Positions 1 to 5,619 are shown, numbered from the stretch's first letter. The stretch: 5,781 nt of DNA from Darwinimomas sp045600945 (GCA_045600945.1 JAZRYX010000031.1:1-5781), one strand, 5' to 3'. Numbers and translations are program-made. The notes: a model not told the origin generated them from the sequence alone.

Positions 1-44
1 TCAACGATACGAAAAATAATCAGGCAAAAGAGGACTGGGAGTAG
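1..44 (+). CDS. possible C-terminal tail of an upstream gene (partial)
   Basis: Read from base 3, the frame gives a charged tail, NDTKNNQAKEDWE, ending at TAG (42-44). It stops 27 bases before a strong hairpin, which is where a gene end would be expected. Too little is present to assign a family. The frame starting at base 1 stays open longer but runs straight through the hairpin, so it is less likely. The call rests only on position and plausible composition. Confidence 0.3.
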   Translation, partial: NDTKNNQAKEDWE

Positions 45-71
45 AAATAGCTACAAAATTGTAAAATCAGA

Positions 72-108
72 GAAGCCCCAAATCGCTACTACAGCGGTCT
101 GGGGCTTC
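72..108. terminator. strong hairpin, probable terminator between convergent genes
   Basis: A perfect 9-bp inverted repeat, GAAGCCCCA (72-80) and TGGGGCTTC (100-108), encloses a second 4-bp stem, CGCT (84-87) with AGCG (93-96). The hairpin follows the putative + strand gene end at 44 and lies downstream of the - strand toxin gene, so it may serve either. No T-run follows on the + strand. On the - strand the next bases are moderately T-rich. Bases 109-294 hold no gene that I can support. Confidence 0.5.
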
Positions 109-294
109 GATATCTCAAAAGTGAAGTGTCAAAGATGAGAATTTACACATTTTCATCCGTCTGTGCAATAGAAAAGTGTGTTTATTTCTGAACCAAATAC
201 ATACTCGGATATTCGAATGAAAAAGCGTACGTTGTGAGGAATATTATTTAACGATATCAACATTTTCCCAAATCTTCGATTATTCGGAACTTTT

Positions 295-1086
295 TCACTT
301 ATCAACAGCGAAGTTTAAATGTCCCATATAGAATGCCTTCTTAATACGCTCTATAACGTCAGTAACTTTTATGCCTCGCGCCCCAGCTCTCTCTATAAAG
401 TCATCCTGGGGAAGGTTATTCTGAATAGCGTCAAAGAACCTGTGCAGCTCAACCTTAATTCCTTCTGGAACAGTAAATGATTGTTCTGCGGTATGCGTGA
501 GGCCAAGCCTGATAATGTCATTCCGGTGTTTAACAATATCATCCGAATCAACCCCCTCTCCTTGGGCCTGCCGTTTTTGCAAGTCGAGATAGGCACTTGC
601 TTTCAAGCATATAAGAGCATTGCTGCGGGCAATATGTACGCCCTGTACGATGTCGCTGTTGCTAATGGTATAATTGTAGTATTCATCATTCATCAGGATG
701 GCAGACAGACTCGACAAATCTTCTCCGGTCGGGATGGGAACGATATGAATATTATTCGGCGTCTTTAGAAAATCGGGAATTCTTGAGAAGAGTTCTATCT
801 GGCTTGGGCAGGAATTATCTTGAGGCTTGCGGAAACGGTAGAACTCCGTCGTTTGGGAACTTCTCTGAATGTGCTTATACCCTGCTTCCTTGATAAAAGA
901 CCAGAATTTTGCAACAAATTCATCAGACAGAGCTTCTACTACGAGAATGATATCCAAATCCTTTGTCGCCCTTGGAACAAGCTGGGCCTCGTCCTCAAGA
1001 ATGTGGCTGGCAGCACCTCCAATGAGAACATAGCTATTCTCAAAACCGCTGAAATATTCGGAAAATCTATTCAATCCTTTTATCAT
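295..1086 (-). CDS. AbiEii-type nucleotidyltransferase toxin
   Basis: A 263-residue protein of the AbiEii/MenT branch of DNA polymerase beta-like nucleotidyltransferases, the toxin half of AbiE-type toxin-antitoxin systems. Visible motifs are G23-G24 followed by RATKDLDI (39-46), giving D43 and D45 as metal-binding acids. A likely third acid is E98 in IELF. A lysine sits at K162 (ICLKASAYLDL), and K186-D190 (KHRND) matches the K...D pattern seen near the end of this family. Length is usual for the family and all motifs are intact, so the gene is probably functional. Its ATG overlaps the TGA of the upstream antitoxin gene as ATGA (1083-1086), implying translational coupling. Related enzymes (MenT3 of Mycobacterium tuberculosis) add nucleotides to tRNA 3' ends, and AbiEii is reported to bind GTP. 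The substrate here is unknown. No terminator is obvious just after the stop. Family assignment is firm; action on tRNA is inferred. Confidence 0.85.
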   Translation of the reverse strand: MIKGLNRFSEYFSGFENSYVLIGGAASHILEDEAQLVPRATKDLDIILVVEALSDEFVAKFWSFIKEAGYKHIQRSSQTTEFYRFRKPQDNSCPSQIELFSRIPDFLKTPNNIHIVPIPTGEDLSSLSAILMNDEYYNYTISNSDIVQGVHIARSNALICLKASAYLDLQKRQAQGEGVDSDDIVKHRNDIIRLGLTHTAEQSFTVPEGIKVELHRFFDAIQNNLPQDDFIERAGARGIKVTDVIERIKKAFYMGHLNFAVDK

Positions 1087-2015
1087 ATCAAAGCCTCCTT
1101 TAATTTCTCAATTTCTTTATGGATGCGCTCATCGGGGTTATCTGCCATAGAGAGTATCAGAGACAGTTTGTCGCAAATTCCACCTTCAGCAAGAATGTCC
1201 GGGTCATACATCCATTTTTCAATGCAATTGATTCCGCCGCTATCCTTGCAGATGCTTACTTGCACATCTTTTCCGACTGCCTTACATTGCCCGACAGCGG
1301 CAATCATCGAGTATTCTTCCAACGCAGACTCTCCGGCAGCCACCCCATAAATTCCGGTTATTGAATCGTCTGTCCGGATAATTTTGATAACCGGATTGCG
1401 TAAAAAAGGTTTTGCCAGAGCCAACAGCTCTTTATTCGTCGGCAGATTCAATAAAAGTTTGCGTCCATTTTCCTTCAAAGGGGAAATTTTCTCGCCAATC
1501 CATTTCAGGGAACGGGATGCAGTAAGGTAGGTAGCATTGAATTTTTCGGCGATAGCCTTTGCATCAAGCCCATTGAGATTTCCCTTCTGAAAGTGAAACA
1601 GAATCACCAGTTGCGCCAGGGGTGGAATCACATCAGGCATCTCTCCCTCAACAGCATATCTGCCGCCGATATCTGTAAGCAGTGAGGGCATGAACATTCT
1701 TTTCCCCGGCACGATAAAGTCTATCCTTTTCTGAATCATCCTATGAACATCTACCGGTGTGACAGTTTCTGTCACGATGGCAACCGCTGTCCCCGCCAAT
1801 CTTTTCAAAAGAGATTCCTCCTTTTCATATCCGGAAGGGGTTGTTGTCTCACTGTCAACGGCAAAGTGAATCCTCTGCCCGAAAATTTCGGTCATATATA
1901 CTGAATAGCGTGGAGATAGTGCATATGGAAGTTTTTTTTGGACTTCTTCGTCTTTCTTTAGAACCACGTCTATTCCAAGGACTTCTGAGAGATATTGCCT
2001 TAATCTTGTTATCAT
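1083..2015 (-). CDS. AbiEi-like winged-helix antitoxin and autorepressor
   Basis: A 310-residue protein, the antitoxin and DNA-binding partner of the nucleotidyltransferase encoded next. A helix-turn-helix is visible at about residues 148-178 (LDAKAIAEKF, then TASRSLKWIG), inside a likely winged helix of about 132-192. The segment near 97-117 (RIDFIVPGKRMFMPSLLTDI) and the C-terminal block 265-310 (IEKWMYDP, then DKLSLILSMADNPDERI) match the regulator family usually encoded before AbiEii-like enzymes. The classic AbiEi has its winged helix at the N-terminus. Here it is in the middle, so this is a relative rather than the classic form. The ATG at 2015 lies about 27 nt after the predicted transcription start, and no Shine-Dalgarno is seen. 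Repeated boxes over the promoter suggest autoregulation. Antitoxin role is inferred from family and gene order. Confidence 0.75.
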   Translation of the reverse strand: MITRLRQYLSEVLGIDVVLKKDEEVQKKLPYALSPRYSVYMTEIFGQRIHFAVDSETTTPSGYEKEESLLKRLAGTAVAIVTETVTPVDVHRMIQKRIDFIVPGKRMFMPSLLTDIGGRYAVEGEMPDVIPPLAQLVILFHFQKGNLNGLDAKAIAEKFNATYLTASRSLKWIGEKISPLKENGRKLLLNLPTNKELLALAKPFLRNPVIKIIRTDDSITGIYGVAAGESALEEYSMIAAVGQCKAVGKDVQVSICKDSGGINCIEKWMYDPDILAEGGICDKLSLILSMADNPDERIHKEIEKLKEALI

Positions 2016-2060
2016 TTGAAATGTATCATTATGCTGTGATAGATTGCAAATATAATGATA
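2010..2060 (-). promoter_or_regulatory. putative repeated operator of the AbiE-type operon
   Basis: On the + strand TATCATT occurs at 2010-2016 and 2024-2030, spaced 14 bases start to start. An inverted copy AATGATA is at 2054-2060. The second and third copies extend to a perfect 9-bp inverted repeat, TATCATTAT (2024-2032) and ATAATGATA (2052-2060), separated by 19 bases. The right arm covers most of the -7 box, and the first copy overlaps the antitoxin start codon. AbiEi proteins are known to repress their own promoter by binding inverted repeats, so these boxes are the natural candidate. Confidence 0.55.
2047..2054 (-). promoter_or_regulatory. Bacteroidales -7 promoter box of the AbiE-type operon
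   Basis: The - strand reads TATATTTG, an exact match to the Bacteroides -7 consensus TAnnTTTG. It predicts transcription starting near 2042, about 27 nt before the antitoxin ATG. No TTTG is found at the proper upstream distance, so the -33 half is weak. That upstream stretch is the 3' end of the tRNA-like gene. Readthrough from the tRNA-like promoter could also feed this operon, because no terminator separates them. Confidence 0.6.
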
Positions 2061-2075
2061 ATTTTGGACTTTCTG

Positions 2076-2159
2076 CGAAGACTGCCGGAATTGAACCAGC
2101 GAAGCCGTAGAGGCGGCTTGAAGTTATCGCGCCTCCTTTGTCCACTTGGATAAGCCTTC
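2076..2159 (-). tRNA. class II tRNA-like gene, serine-type features, degenerate anticodon arm
   Basis: An 84-nt tRNA-like fold on the - strand. Acceptor stem: GAAGGCT (2159-2153) pairs fully with AGTCTTC (2083-2077), with one G-T pair. Bases 8-9 are TA. The D arm is TCC, loop AAGTGGACAAA with the conserved GG, then GGA. The T arm is GCTGG, TTCAATT, CCGGC (2100-2084). A long variable arm folds as AAGCCG, CCTCTA, CGGCTT (2119-2102). The discriminator is G (2076), as in serine tRNAs. CCA is not encoded; the next bases are CA. The anticodon arm is the weak part. The 17 nt at 2132-2116 give the loop ATAACTT with only three of five stem pairs. The alternative loop CTTCAAG (anticodon TCA) has no supporting stem. 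It is therefore a decayed tRNA or a tRNA mimic. Its own promoter lies just upstream, and the AbiE-type operon starts 61 nt downstream on the same strand. Confidence 0.6.
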
Positions 2160-2165
2160 GAGTCG

Positions 2166-2195
2166 CAAAGTTAAGCAATCTATTCCGTAAACAAA
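2166..2195 (-). promoter_or_regulatory. Bacteroidales promoter of the tRNA-like gene
   Basis: The - strand has TTTG (2195-2192), 18 bases, then TAACTTTG (2173-2166), an exact TAnnTTTG. The predicted start, about 2161-2162, falls within a few bases of the 5' end of the tRNA-like fold at 2159, the arrangement expected for a tRNA promoter. This is independent support that the tRNA-like element is, or was, transcribed. The -33 half lies at the border with the integrase remnant. Confidence 0.6.
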
Positions 2196-2198
2196 ATT

Positions 2199-2424
2199 TT
2201 GAATTCTCCACGGGCGTCACTGGCTAAATCCTCCAAAGGCTCCGCGCAGCTCCCGCTTATCATCTGTTTCCGGAACGGAAAGATGAATCTGTGGCAGACC
2301 ACACGTCTGTCAGTCAATCCCGACTGGTGGGATCAAGACCATCAGCAACTCAAATCCAGGATGGCATTCAATCCGGAAATGAGGCAAAGCTTTGACAACG
2401 AAGTTGCCGATATCCGCAATCCCC
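2199..2424 (+). pseudogene. tyrosine recombinase (integrase) N-terminal fragment
   Basis: The frame encodes a segment like the N-terminal arm-type DNA-binding domain of Bacteroidota phage/ICE integrases: an RNGKMNLWQTTRLSVNPDWWD stretch split around residues 26-46, then QQLKSRM and a helical segment up to ADIRN. The pattern 'TTxLSVNPxxWD...LK' is typical of that domain. No core-binding or catalytic domain (R...HxxR...Y) follows. The frame ends at 2433-2435, just past a junction with a phosphoesterase fragment at about 2412-2424. No ATG begins the frame: it opens with TTG at 2199 after an in-frame stop at 2172-2174, so the true 5' end may also be lost. It is probably the relic of an element once integrated beside the tRNA-like gene. 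Family call is by eye. Confidence 0.55.
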
Positions 2425-2556
2425 GGCCACGATGAGCAGTGTGTCGGTCATCTGATACTGCTTGCACATCTTACAGGCAAGCGAATGAAAATCCCCGTGG
2501 ATGTCACCGCAGACAACCACGCTCTTCGCTTCCGGATATTCAAACGATTTACCCAT
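2413..2556 (-). pseudogene. metallophosphoesterase N-terminal fragment
   Basis: From ATG at 2556 the - strand encodes about 48 residues of a calcineurin-like phosphoesterase. VVVCGDIHGDFHSL carries the metal-binding DxH motif, and LLIVAGDCG carries the second conserved Asp. The families with this start continue for 200 or more residues with GNH and further His motifs. None of that is present. After GDCG(Y) the frame enters the antisense of the integrase fragment and stops at 2368. The protein is therefore truncated and very probably inactive. An in-frame ATG at 2589 also exists but precedes a stretch that does not look like the family start. A TAATTTTG box at 2570-2563 lies only three to four bases before the chosen ATG, so it is a doubtful promoter. 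Confidence 0.75.
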
Positions 2557-2597
2557 TATTTTCAAAATTAGTGATAATCTGCGGAACATGAAAATAT

Positions 2598-2628
2598 TTT
2601 GTTTATTGAATTTTATTTAATAGATTTG
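2598..2628 (+). promoter_or_regulatory. Bacteroidales promoter of the second regulator module
   Basis: TTTG (2598-2601), 19 bases, then TAGATTTG (2621-2628) fit the Bacteroides -33/-7 consensus fully, including spacing. The predicted start is near 2633. This favours translation from ATG 2654 rather than GTG 2642, since the GTG would leave a leader of only about 9 nt. Confidence 0.65.
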
Positions 2629-2629
2629 C

Positions 2630-2660
2630 AATTCATAAATCGTGAATCGCAATATGAATT
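2630..2660 (+). promoter_or_regulatory. putative operator, 8-bp inverted repeat
   Basis: AATTCATA (2630-2637) and TATGAATT (2653-2660) are perfect inverted arms separated by 15 bases. The left arm sits at the predicted transcription start and the right arm covers the ATG of the winged-helix gene. This position suits autorepression by the regulator encoded immediately downstream. Binding is inferred. Confidence 0.45.
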
Positions 2661-3196
2661 TGTCTGAGAAACAAACCGTTATGCGGCCACAGGACGTGGT
2701 AATTCTTCTGAAAAAGATATCAAGAAACGGTCGCCACTTGAACGGGAAACAGCTTGCCGCATCGTTGAATATCAGCGCCGCTGAGGTTTCAATGGCAATG
2801 GAAAGGAATAAAGCGGCACAACTGGTCGACTCCACCAAAGAGCACATCAATATTCTTTCTCTTAGAGATTTTATTATCTATGGTTTAAAATATTGTTTCC
2901 CGACTCAGCCGGGTAGGATTGTCAGGGGGACACCAACGGCATCTTCAGCTTCTCCCATAAAGGAAGCCATAGTTTCAAACGGGGAATCTTTCGTCTGGAA
3001 GGATTCGTCAGGTTCAGTACGTGGGCAATCAATAACTCCACTCTTTCCCAGTATAGTCAAAAATGTCTCTGAGGATCCGGACTTTTATGCTCTTCTGGCT
3101 ATTGTTGATTCCATCAGGATAGGCAAATCAAGAGAGAGAAATACGGCAATCGAGTTGTTGGACAAATATCTTCAAGATTATGGCTCAGAGAAGTAA
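2654..3196 (+). CDS. winged-helix regulator of a nucleotidyltransferase-type toxin-antitoxin pair
   Basis: A 180-residue protein from ATG 2654. GTG 2642 is in frame but too close to the predicted transcription start. A helix-turn-helix is at about 29-58 (LNGKQLAASLNISAAEVSMA). Then comes a conserved block of this family, YGLKYCFPTQPGRIVRGTPT (76-95), and a C-terminal motif FYALLAIVDSIRIGKSRERN (144-163). I recognise this arrangement as the small regulator commonly encoded just before an AbiEii-like nucleotidyltransferase. It differs from the AbiEi-like protein at 1083-2015, so the two modules are not simple copies. The stop (3194-3196) lies inside the next gene, a 17-base overlap, so expression is probably coupled. 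Autoregulation is suggested by the palindrome at its start. Function as antitoxin is inferred from family and position. The native partner is now only a fragment. Confidence 0.65.
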   Translation: MNLSEKQTVMRPQDVVILLKKISRNGRHLNGKQLAASLNISAAEVSMAMERNKAAQLVDSTKEHINILSLRDFIIYGLKYCFPTQPGRIVRGTPTASSASPIKEAIVSNGESFVWKDSSGSVRGQSITPLFPSIVKNVSEDPDFYALLAIVDSIRIGKSRERNTAIELLDKYLQDYGSEK

Positions 3197-4109
3197 TGAT
3201 GAACGTGTTCTCAATATAGCGACAGCGCTTGAGGAACTGAACGATGAAGTTGTATATGTTGGAGGATCGGTAGCACAATATTATTCCAAGGATGCTGCTT
3301 CGCGTAAACTTCAGACAACATTTGAAAAAATCAGTATGAATAAGAAATATTACGTTAAAGGCAACATCATTGTGAAAACGCCATTCTTTAGCTATTTGAA
3401 TGCTGGAGCAGGATTTGAAACTATGCCGGAAGGATGTGAAATCTTATCTGAAACAGATTTGGAAATTGACGATGATCATCCACAATCTTTTTTTGCCGAA
3501 TATTATGCACAGAAGGATTTTGTTGAAGGATATATCCATCCCGGCTTATTCTGGTGCAATTTTGATGATATATACTCTGCTTACCGTGGCAGGGTATCAG
3601 AAGCTAGAAAATTTCAGATGATTCCTTGTGATTCCATTTATCAAGACATCCTCTTTAGGCAAGTCTATCTTATGATAATCGCTTCAGTTGATACATATAT
3701 CGCTGATACCATTCTTGCGAGAGTTATGAATGATAAAGAGTTATTTGAATCTTACGCTACAGAAGTTATTGAAGCGAGCAAGCAAAGATGCCTGCATCGA
3801 TTTCTGCTAAGTGAGAAACGCACTGATTATGAAAAGGAAGTGATTGAATATATTCTTTCAAAAAGTTATGCGAATTTGAATACAATCAAGTCATTATACA
3901 AGAATACAACACTGTTTGGCTTTTCGATTGATATAGGTCAGCATGAAGCAATGATAGATCATTTCAGAAATCGACATAAAATTGCGCATAGGAATGGCCG
4001 AGAAATGAAAGGAACGTACATTCATATATCATCCAATGATATTGATATCCTTATATCAGATTGCAATAAGCTAGTCAATGACATCAATGCGAAACTGCAT
4101 ACTCTATGA
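3180..4109 (+). CDS. chimeric protein: nucleotidyltransferase N-terminus fused to a HEPN ribonuclease-like protein
   Basis: A 309-residue frame with two unlike parts. Residues 1-41 (NIATALEELND, then VVYVGGSVAQYYSKDAAS) match the opening of the nucleotidyltransferases that pair with the regulator upstream. They include the GGS of motif I, but the expected R.T.D.D acids never appear. From about residue 42 (base ~3303) the DNA becomes more AT-rich and a different protein follows. It has an unrecognised segment (about 53-150), then a helical C-terminal domain of about 155-309. That domain ends with HFRNRHKIAHRNG (261-273), which carries the Rx4-6H motif of HEPN RNases (R263 or R265, with H270). 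M53 (ATG 3336-3338) looks like the natural start of the HEPN protein. The reading frame is intact across the joint, so either a fusion or, from the internal start, a separate protein could be made. HEPN domains are usual RNA-cleaving effectors of toxin-antitoxin and abortive-infection systems; that role here is inferred. Confidence 0.7.
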   Translation: MAQRSNDERVLNIATALEELNDEVVYVGGSVAQYYSKDAASRKLQTTFEKISMNKKYYVKGNIIVKTPFFSYLNAGAGFETMPEGCEILSETDLEIDDDHPQSFFAEYYAQKDFVEGYIHPGLFWCNFDDIYSAYRGRVSEARKFQMIPCDSIYQDILFRQVYLMIIASVDTYIADTILARVMNDKELFESYATEVIEASKQRCLHRFLLSEKRTDYEKEVIEYILSKSYANLNTIKSLYKNTTLFGFSIDIGQHEAMIDHFRNRHKIAHRNGREMKGTYIHISSNDIDILISDCNKLVNDINAKLHTL

Positions 4110-4309
4110 AATCATACATTTACTTTTAAACAAAGCTCATATTATCAATTGACCGTAAAAAGTAATGTGCTCTGTCTAGACTGAACTGAAGAATCTCTCA
4201 AAGAGACTGAAAATGTCACAATTACGATAAAACACCCGATCCAGTCTTTCTTTGTGTGTAGTATTATAATTATTTTAATTAAAACAACTATTTTATTTGC
4301 AATAATCAC

Positions 4310-4317
4310 TATATTTG
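4310..4317 (+). promoter_or_regulatory. Bacteroidales -7 promoter box of the third operon
   Basis: TATATTTG matches TAnnTTTG exactly and predicts a start near 4322, 16 nt before ATG 4338. No TTTG lies at 19-21 bases upstream; that stretch is AT-rich. An imperfect inverted repeat, GCAATA (4299-4304) with TATTTGC (4312-4318), surrounds the box, and TAATTA occurs at 4267-4272 and 4276-4281. Either could bind the small regulator encoded next. The rest of the gap from 4110 holds short repeats but no gene. Confidence 0.5.
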
Positions 4318-4337
4318 CCTTAACATCAAACAATATT

Positions 4338-4598
4338 ATGGCAAAGGACTATACACCTATTAACCTTCCTAAGAAACTTGTGGAAGAACTGAAGGTCTGG
4401 AAACAGGCTTTCGGTATAGCATATAGCGATCCATCGTTCTCCTATGAAAGGATGATCAGGATTATGCTTGACAGCCTTCATCTCATTGAGCCTGGCGTTG
4501 TGGACGAATTGAAAAGGTTGACTGAAAAGAATCCGGCTCTCTGTGATACGCTAGGACATTACAAATTATCAACCGACAAATCAAGTTCAACGAAATAA
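4338..4598 (+). CDS. small ribbon-helix-helix-like protein, possible regulator
   Basis: An 86-residue protein from ATG 4338. The frame is open upstream to 4254, but that part encodes a low-complexity Ile-rich stretch containing the -7 box, so the later ATG is preferred. The layout resembles a ribbon-helix-helix DNA-binding fold: a short strand at 4-10 (DYTPINL), P11, a first helix at about 12-26 (KKLVEELKVWKQAFG), then a second at about 34-47 (FSYERMIRIMLDSL). The remaining acidic and basic tail might contact a partner. The gene is 12 bases before the next and likely leads the operon, so it may be an autoregulator or accessory DNA-binding subunit. No family was recognised with certainty. The fold call is by pattern only. 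Confidence 0.6.
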   Translation: MAKDYTPINLPKKLVEELKVWKQAFGIAYSDPSFSYERMIRIMLDSLHLIEPGVVDELKRLTEKNPALCDTLGHYKLSTDKSSSTK

Positions 4599-4610
4599 CA
4601 TTCCCCCAAT

Positions 4611-5603
4611 ATGAAGCTCGAAAAGATTTTAGAGAGAATCAACTCTCTTGAAAAGGGACAGTTCCTCAAAGTGATTAACAACCTTTCTGCATCAGAGAAA
4701 GATAATCCGAAGCTGGAAGCTGTTCTCAGCAGTTCAGATAGCAACCTCAAAAATGCTGACGCAGTTCAGGTCGCTCAGGCTTTCGAGGCCCTGTCCGACA
4801 GTTTTATCGCGTTCATTATGGACGAGTACGCCAAAGCTTCGAGTCAGTTGGATATTCTTTTGAACCTCATTACTCGTGATGGCAACAGCATCATGCGTCT
4901 TGATTGGTTCCAGAAACTCTATGAAGAGGAGGTAAAGAAGCAGAAGAAGGCTATCGAGGTATTCAAGGAAGATGTCAATTCCGACAAACCCACCCTCGAT
5001 GCAGAAAGAATCCGTGACTACAAGACTTATGCGGCTTGTTTGAAGACAGCATATTTCAATGACAAGGATAGCAATTTCACCCCAAAGATTACATCAGATG
5101 AGCAGTCTATTCTGGATACTCTCGCGAAGTCTCTTGAGTTGTCGCAGGATGAAATGACGATGGTTAAGTATTCCGTACTCGGCATCAAGAAAAATCCGAA
5201 CATTGATGAGGTTGTTGCTGAACTTAGAGAGAAGGGACTTATCTTCCTCTCAAAGAAAAACAACATTATTTATGTTGCGGACGAAGTGGTTTCTGTTGCC
5301 AGAAAGATTAGAGGCAAAGAGGTCGCTGACAAGTACTTCCGTCGTGTTCTCCTTCAAATGAAGGAACCTCAGATAAATATGGTTTGTCGTAAGCACGGCC
5401 TTGATGTCAAACTATCTTTTAAGGAAAAGATTGAGCTTATCATTGCATCTGGTGTATCGTTCTCATCTGTCTTGAAGGAAGATATTTACAAGCCTGATGT
5501 TAAGCTTACCGACAAAAAGAAGTTCATTATGGAGTTTTGTGATGAGCGTCTTGCTATTCCTGGAATCAAGGGCAACACCCTTGACGATAAGGTAGGCTGT
5601 TAA
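4611..5603 (+). CDS. 330-residue protein of unknown function, possible winged helix
   Basis: I do not recognise this protein. It is rich in charged helices. Residues 1-150 look all-helical, with a strongly charged, possibly coiled-coil stretch at about 104-122 (EEEVKKQKKAIEVFKED). Residues 163-235 have the look of a winged helix: helices (DEQSILDTLAKSLELSQDE, VAELREKGL), then a short hairpin (IFLSKKNNIIYVAD). The C-terminal part has two short helical units, 257-281 and 304-327 (KKFIMEFCDERLAIPGIKG). These vaguely recall SAP-type DNA-binding motifs, a weak impression. There is no signal peptide, no membrane segment and no catalytic motif that I can identify. It is 12 bases after the small ribbon-helix-helix gene and 16 bases before the next gene, so all three are probably one operon. 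A DNA-associated structural or adaptor role is conceivable. Confidence 0.75.
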   Translation: MKLEKILERINSLEKGQFLKVINNLSASEKDNPKLEAVLSSSDSNLKNADAVQVAQAFEALSDSFIAFIMDEYAKASSQLDILLNLITRDGNSIMRLDWFQKLYEEEVKKQKKAIEVFKEDVNSDKPTLDAERIRDYKTYAACLKTAYFNDKDSNFTPKITSDEQSILDTLAKSLELSQDEMTMVKYSVLGIKKNPNIDEVVAELREKGLIFLSKKNNIIYVADEVVSVARKIRGKEVADKYFRRVLLQMKEPQINMVCRKHGLDVKLSFKEKIELIIASGVSFSSVLKEDIYKPDVKLTDKKKFIMEFCDERLAIPGIKGNTLDDKVGC

Positions 5604-5619
5604 GTTAAACCATTTTTTT

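Noticed and set aside
481..1350. Long + strand open frames opposite the toxin and antitoxin genes
   Set aside because: They are antisense to two genes with clear family motifs and show no recognisable protein features.
2076..2159. A true selenocysteine tRNA (TCA anticodon)
   Set aside because: The anticodon stem needed for that loop does not form and the D stem is only 3 bp, unlike the long D stem of SelC.
2029..2220. A 63-codon - strand frame across the tRNA-like gene
   Set aside because: Its translation (TSSRLYGFAGSIPAVFAES) is the familiar spurious peptide produced by tRNA sequences.
2563..2570. TAATTTTG on the - strand as promoter for the phosphoesterase remnant
   Set aside because: It would start transcription only about three bases before the chosen ATG and has no -33 partner; AT-rich DNA gives such matches by chance.
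4254..4337. N-terminal extension of the small protein as a hydrophobic signal or membrane segment
   Set aside because: The stretch is low-complexity AT-rich DNA that contains the -7 promoter box, and ATG 4338 follows at a suitable leader length.
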